A stretch of 64,000 bases of DNA from Candidatus Scatomonas pullistercoris (GTDB lineage: Bacteria > Bacillota > Clostridia > Lachnospirales > Lachnospiraceae), in contig DVOO01000002.1 in the NCBI GenBank assembly GCA_018713515.1, positions 1 through 64,000 on the forward strand, in the 5' to 3' direction. Both the position numbers and the translations under genes were made by a program. Positions within the stretch are counted from its first letter, which is position 1; every line of letters begins with the position of its first letter. Positions 60,626 to 64,000 of the stretch are shown here, one piece after another. Under the pieces are notes generated by a model. That model was given only the letters and a program-made list of their open reading frames with translations, was not told where the DNA came from and ran no database searches.

Positions 60626-60660
60626 AGAACAAATATGACAGAATAAAAGGAGGAAATGGC

Positions 60661-61980
60661 ATGGAGCAGCTGTCTCTTTTTGATAATCAAAATCTTTCCG
60701 TTCCGCTGGCCAGCCGCATGCGTCCGGATTCTCTGGATGAATTCGCCGGTCAGAAGCATCTGGTAGGGCCCGGCTGCATTCTAAGGCAGCTCATTGAAAA
60801 GGATCAGCTTTCTTCTATGATTTTCTGGGGCCCTCCCGGAGTCGGGAAAACAACCCTCGCCCGGATTATCGCGGCCCGCACCCGGGCAGAGTATGTGAAT
60901 TTCAGCGCAGTCACCAGCGGAATCCGTGAGATAAAAGAAGTTATGGCCCGGGCCGAGCAGAGCCGCAGGTCCGGTGTGCGGACCCTGGTTTTTATCGATG
61001 AGATCCACCGGTTTAACAAGGCCCAGCAGGACGCGTTCCTGCCCTATGTGGAAAAAGGAAGTATTATTCTGATCGGTGCCACCACGGAAAACCCTTCTTT
61101 TGAAATCAATTCGGCGCTTCTGTCGCGATGCAGGGTCTTTGTGCTGAAGGCTTTGGAGGAGGAAGATCTGCAGGAACTGCTGGAGCGGGCCCTCAGGAGC
61201 CCGAAGGGGTTCGGCAGCCAGAATGTGCAGATTACCCGGGAGCAGATCCGCATCATTGCCCGTTTCGCCAACGGGGATGCCCGGACCGCCCTCAATACCC
61301 TGGAAATGGCCGTGCTGAACGGAGAACCCGGTCCCGGGACGATTACAGTCACCAAGGAGGATCTGCTGCAGTGTACCAGCCGCCGCTTGCTGCTCTACGA
61401 CAAAAACGGCGAGGAGCATTATAACCTGATTTCCGCCCTGCATAAATCCATGCGGAACAGCGATCCGGACGCGGCCGTTTACTGGCTGACCCGCATGCTC
61501 CAGGGAGGGGAGGATCCTCTTTATATTGCCCGCAGGCTGATACGCTTTGCCAGTGAGGATGTGGGCATGGCCGACAGCCGGGCGCTTCAGGTGGCGGTGG
61601 CCGCTTATCAGGCCTGTCACTTTAACGGTATGCCGGAATGCGATGTCAATCTGACCCACGCCGTGGTCTACCTTTCCATGGCGCCGAAATCCAACGCTCT
61701 GTATACGGCCTGCGAGGAGGCGAAAAAAGAAGTGCGGCAGGCGCCTGCAGAACCTGTACCCCTGCAGATCCGCAACGCGCCGACCTCCCTGATGCGGGAA
61801 CTTCATTACGGGGAGGGATACGAATACGCCCACAGCACCGATGAAAAACTGACCTCCATGAAATGTCTGCCCGATTCCCTGGAAGGACATATCTTCTACC
61901 GCCCCACGGATCAGGGGGAGGAAACGCAGATCCGGAAACGTCTGGAAGAAATCAAAGCCTGGAAAGAACAGCAGGGATAA
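60661..61980 (+). CDS. rarA: Replication-associated recombination AAA ATPase RarA (MgsA/WRNIP1)
   Basis: The Walker A motif GPPGVGKT is at 57-64 and Walker B with the sensor in FIDEIHRFNKAQQD near 110. The C-terminal tetramerisation part includes YGEGYEYAHS-type sequence (HYGEGYEYAHST). It opens with QLSLFD, resembling a beta-clamp-binding motif. It has 439 residues. RarA helps at stalled replication forks. It is the first plus-strand gene after the long minus run. Confidence 0.95.
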   Translation: MEQLSLFDNQNLSVPLASRMRPDSLDEFAGQKHLVGPGCILRQLIEKDQLSSMIFWGPPGVGKTTLARIIAARTRAEYVNFSAVTSGIREIKEVMARAEQSRRSGVRTLVFIDEIHRFNKAQQDAFLPYVEKGSIILIGATTENPSFEINSALLSRCRVFVLKALEEEDLQELLERALRSPKGFGSQNVQITREQIRIIARFANGDARTALNTLEMAVLNGEPGPGTITVTKEDLLQCTSRRLLLYDKNGEEHYNLISALHKSMRNSDPDAAVYWLTRMLQGGEDPLYIARRLIRFASEDVGMADSRALQVAVAAYQACHFNGMPECDVNLTHAVVYLSMAPKSNALYTACEEAKKEVRQAPAEPVPLQIRNAPTSLMRELHYGEGYEYAHSTDEKLTSMKCLPDSLEGHIFYRPTDQGEETQIRKRLEEIKAWKEQQG

Positions 61981-61998
61981 AGGCGGCTCCCCTTGCGG

Positions 61999-62877
61999 TC
62001 AGCCGTGCATCTGGAAATAACTGATGACGGTCTTCAGCTCCGGGGAAATCCACTTGTTTCTGTGGTAAAGGAGCTGTTTCCATATTTCCATGCGGATCTC
62101 CGGCACGTGCAGGCGGATCAGTTTCCCGCTGTGTACGCCCTGTTCTGTCACATAATCGGGAAGGTAGGAAATGCCCAGGCCCTTTTCCAGCAGACGGCAG
62201 ATCAGCCCCGTATGCCCCAGTTCCAGAAATGGCTCCAGCGTAATGGAGCGGCTGGCCAGCTGCTGATCCAGAAGACGCCGGTAGCTCATGCCCTTTTCCG
62301 TCAGGATAAAGGATTCCCGGGTCAGATCTTCCAGGGACAGGCTCCGGCGGCTTAAGGGGTGTGTAGCAGAGGCGGCAAAATGGCAGGCTACAGGTTCTTC
62401 TGCGGCGATGATGTAATTCCGGTCGTAGATATGCTGATCCAGCGTAAAGACCAGATCTGCTTCATTCTGATTCAGCATCCGGAACATTTCCTCTGTGCTG
62501 GCTGCTGTCACAGTAAAGGAAATATGAGGAAAACGGCTGTGAAAACGGGTAAAATCTTCCTGGAACAGCGTATGAGAAAGGGATTCCGCCATGGCAATGC
62601 GGATATGGCCGCTAGGTATCCGGGGCTGTTCCGCCTGCTTCTTCATTTCCTCTGCCGTCCGGACGATCTGCTGCGCCAGTGCCAGCATCTCGATGCCGCT
62701 GGATGTCAGCTTCACAGTATGATTGATTCGTTCAAAAAGCTGTGTTCCCAGCTCTTCCTCCAGCTGACGGATTCGCAGGGAGATAGAGGACTGGGTATAG
62801 CCCAGCTTTTCGGCGGCCCGGGTAAAACTGCCCAGCTCAGCCGCCTGAATAAAACTTTCCAGATTTCTGATTTCCAT
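61999..62877 (-). CDS. LysR-family transcriptional regulator
   Basis: The winged HTH spans 1-60 (FIQAAELGSFTRAAEKLGYTQSSISL region), followed by the linker helix and the two-lobed effector domain (from about 90). It has 292 residues. It is divergent from the symporter gene, and an ATTAAT-N16-ATTAAT dyad lies between them (about 62896-62923). The likely target is the symporter; the ligand is unknown. Confidence 0.92.
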   Translation of the reverse strand: MEIRNLESFIQAAELGSFTRAAEKLGYTQSSISLRIRQLEEELGTQLFERINHTVKLTSSGIEMLALAQQIVRTAEEMKKQAEQPRIPSGHIRIAMAESLSHTLFQEDFTRFHSRFPHISFTVTAASTEEMFRMLNQNEADLVFTLDQHIYDRNYIIAAEEPVACHFAASATHPLSRRSLSLEDLTRESFILTEKGMSYRRLLDQQLASRSITLEPFLELGHTGLICRLLEKGLGISYLPDYVTEQGVHSGKLIRLHVPEIRMEIWKQLLYHRNKWISPELKTVISYFQMHG

Positions 62878-62923
62878 AGGTTCACCATTGAAATAATTAA
62901 TGCTGTCTATAGATACTATTAAT

Positions 62924-62952
62924 TTTACAAATTATCTTTCCCAGTATATACT
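62924..62952 (+). promoter_or_regulatory. Promoter of the AGCS symporter gene (TTTACA-17-TATACT)
   Basis: TTTACA (62924-62929) and TATACT (62947-62952) are 17 bp apart, immediately right of the dyad that is the candidate LysR site. Confidence 0.6.
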
Positions 62953-62996
62953 ATCCCCTGTGATCATGCAAGTACGGAATAGATGAGGGAGAGACT

Positions 62997-64000
62997 ATGG
63001 ACGGTATCATTTCTGCAGTTTACAATTTTCTATGGGGAGACTGGATAGCGATTCCGCTGCCGGGCGGCGGACATCTGCCGCTGTCGCTGCTGGTTCTGAT
63101 CCTGATTCCCACCGGTATTTATTTTACGATACGGACCAGATGTTTGCCGGTGCGGCTGTTTCCGCACATGATCCGGTCACTTTTCGGAAACAAAGGAGAA
63201 AAAGGCAGCGCGCTGTCCGTGCTGCAGACCCTGATCGTGTCCACAGCTACCCGGGTTGGTATGGGAAATCTGGTTGGGGTGGTGGCGGCTGTTTCCCTGG
63301 GCGGTGCAGGCGCCGTGTTCTGGATGTGGGTCACCGCTCTGATTGGAGCTTCCACAGCCTTTGCGGAAGCAGTTCTGGCACAGAAATATAAGGAAAAAGA
63401 TCCCCTGTACGGAGGCTACAGAGGAGGTCCGGCGTATTACATTCATCGTTTTGTGGAAAGGCTGCGCGGCGGAAAGCCCAGGAAAAAGGTGCTGCTGTCG
63501 GTACTGTTCGCCGTATCCGGTCTGATCTGCTGGTGCGGCATCAGCCAGGTAGTCAGCAATTCTGTCACATCGGCATTTCAGAATGCCTTCCATATACCGC
63601 CCATTTATACAACCATTGTTCTGGTAATCGCGGCGGCCTTTATTGTATTGCGGAAAAACGCCACGGTGCGGGTGCTGGACATCATGGTGCCGGTTATGGC
63701 TGTGTTCTATCTGGTGATCACCCTTGTGCTGATTGCCGCGAATATCCCGCAGCTTCCCGGCGTATTTGGCAGGATTTTTTCCGAGGCCTTCGGGCTGCGG
63801 CAAGCGGTCGCGGGGGGATTTGGAGCAGTCCTGATGAACGGTGTGAAGCGGGGACTCTTCTCCAATGAAGCGGGTTCCGGCTCCGCACCCTGCGCCGCCG
63901 CCGCCGCGGAAGCGGATCATCCCGCCAAGGTTGGTCTGGCGCAGGCTCTGGGCGTGCTGATTGATACTGTGGTCATCTGCAGCTGTACGGCGATGATTAT
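62997..64000 (+). CDS. Alanine/glycine:sodium symporter (AGCS family), partial
   Basis: The frame starts at ATG 62997 (GAGGGAGA upstream) and is still open at the right edge, giving about 334 residues of a usual 450-500. The AGCS signs are VGMGNLVGV near 85, the N-terminal LLVLILIPTGIYFTIRT helix, GGYRGGPAYYI near 140, and KRGLFSNEAGSGSAP near 283. About seven membrane helices are visible. It imports alanine or glycine with sodium and is probably controlled by the divergent LysR protein. Confidence 0.92.
   Translation, partial: MDGIISAVYNFLWGDWIAIPLPGGGHLPLSLLVLILIPTGIYFTIRTRCLPVRLFPHMIRSLFGNKGEKGSALSVLQTLIVSTATRVGMGNLVGVVAAVSLGGAGAVFWMWVTALIGASTAFAEAVLAQKYKEKDPLYGGYRGGPAYYIHRFVERLRGGKPRKKVLLSVLFAVSGLICWCGISQVVSNSVTSAFQNAFHIPPIYTTIVLVIAAAFIVLRKNATVRVLDIMVPVMAVFYLVITLVLIAANIPQLPGVFGRIFSEAFGLRQAVAGGFGAVLMNGVKRGLFSNEAGSGSAPCAAAAAEADHPAKVGLAQALGVLIDTVVICSCTAMI

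Noticed and set aside
1-64000. CRISPR arrays, rRNA, tRNA genes, T-box leaders, prophage or insertion-sequence transposases
   Set aside because: I looked for regular short repeats, conserved rRNA/tRNA blocks, T-box motifs and transposase genes while reading, and found none that I could support.

Overview
The window looks like an ordinary stretch of chromosome from a spore-forming member of the Lachnospiraceae (class Clostridia), with close to half G+C by eye. The support is gene content and order: an FMN-riboswitch riboflavin operon, the rplU-prp-rpmA-obg block with an L27 precursor that needs trimming, an mreBCD-mrdA-minDE-rodA elongation cluster, a sepF/ylmH/lspA/rluD cluster, and sporulation genes yqfC/yqfD beside phoH/ybeY. 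Only the first ~240 bases look foreign: hairpin-rich noncoding DNA, apparently the edge of a mobile element, that has cut the 3' part off a small XRE regulator gene.

Layout. 1-360: mobile-element edge and truncated XRE gene. 365-3128: a MerR regulator divergent from a DUF362 gene, followed by a Gfo/Idh/MocA dehydrogenase; the shared region has the 19-bp-spacer promoter typical of MerR control. 3136-7659: promoter, FMN riboswitch with terminator, ribD-ribE-ribBA-ribH and a HAD phosphatase that could fill the dephosphorylation step of riboflavin synthesis. 7932-12722: radical SAM protein, DUF2344 protein, short RNase E/G and CPBP protease, all overlapping. 12872-18095: degV, then rplU-prp-rpmA and obg-yhbY-nadD-yqeK-rsfS (ribosome assembly, NAD synthesis, Ap4A hydrolysis). 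18213-20692: lexA divergent from a YneA-like LysM division inhibitor across four LexA-type operators, then a tyrosine recombinase. 20772-22991: AI-2E transporter and TtcA-like enzyme, divergent.

From 23058 to 60493 every gene is on the minus strand. In order of increasing coordinate: cytidylate-kinase-like, rluD, lspA, aroB, ylmH, sepF, yggS and a HlyD-like adaptor (division and envelope); an unknown P-loop gene; dac-mgsA-rodA-minE-minD-mrdA-mreD-mreC-mreB-radC (shape and site selection, with no minC between mrdA and minD); two FAD proteins, a methionine gamma-lyase-like enzyme, miaA-mutL-mutS-miaB (tRNA modification and mismatch repair); M14 peptidase, proA, fthC, DUF896, proB; DUF3048 lipoprotein; ybeY-phoH-yqfD-yqfC; DUF2284 and FeoA-like proteins. 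The window ends with rarA (+), a LysR regulator (-) and the start of an alanine/glycine:sodium symporter (+) cut by the right edge.

No CRISPR array, prophage, rRNA or tRNA gene was seen. I found no obvious multi-gene system of a new type. The most unusual points are a methylglyoxal synthase homologue lacking two catalytic aspartates, the HAD gene inside the riboflavin operon, the missing minC, a ~240-residue insertion in PBP2, a conserved-looking P-loop gene of unknown role, and the A10 tract that appears to shift the reading frame at the end of merR. All functional calls are by reading motifs and order; no database search was run.
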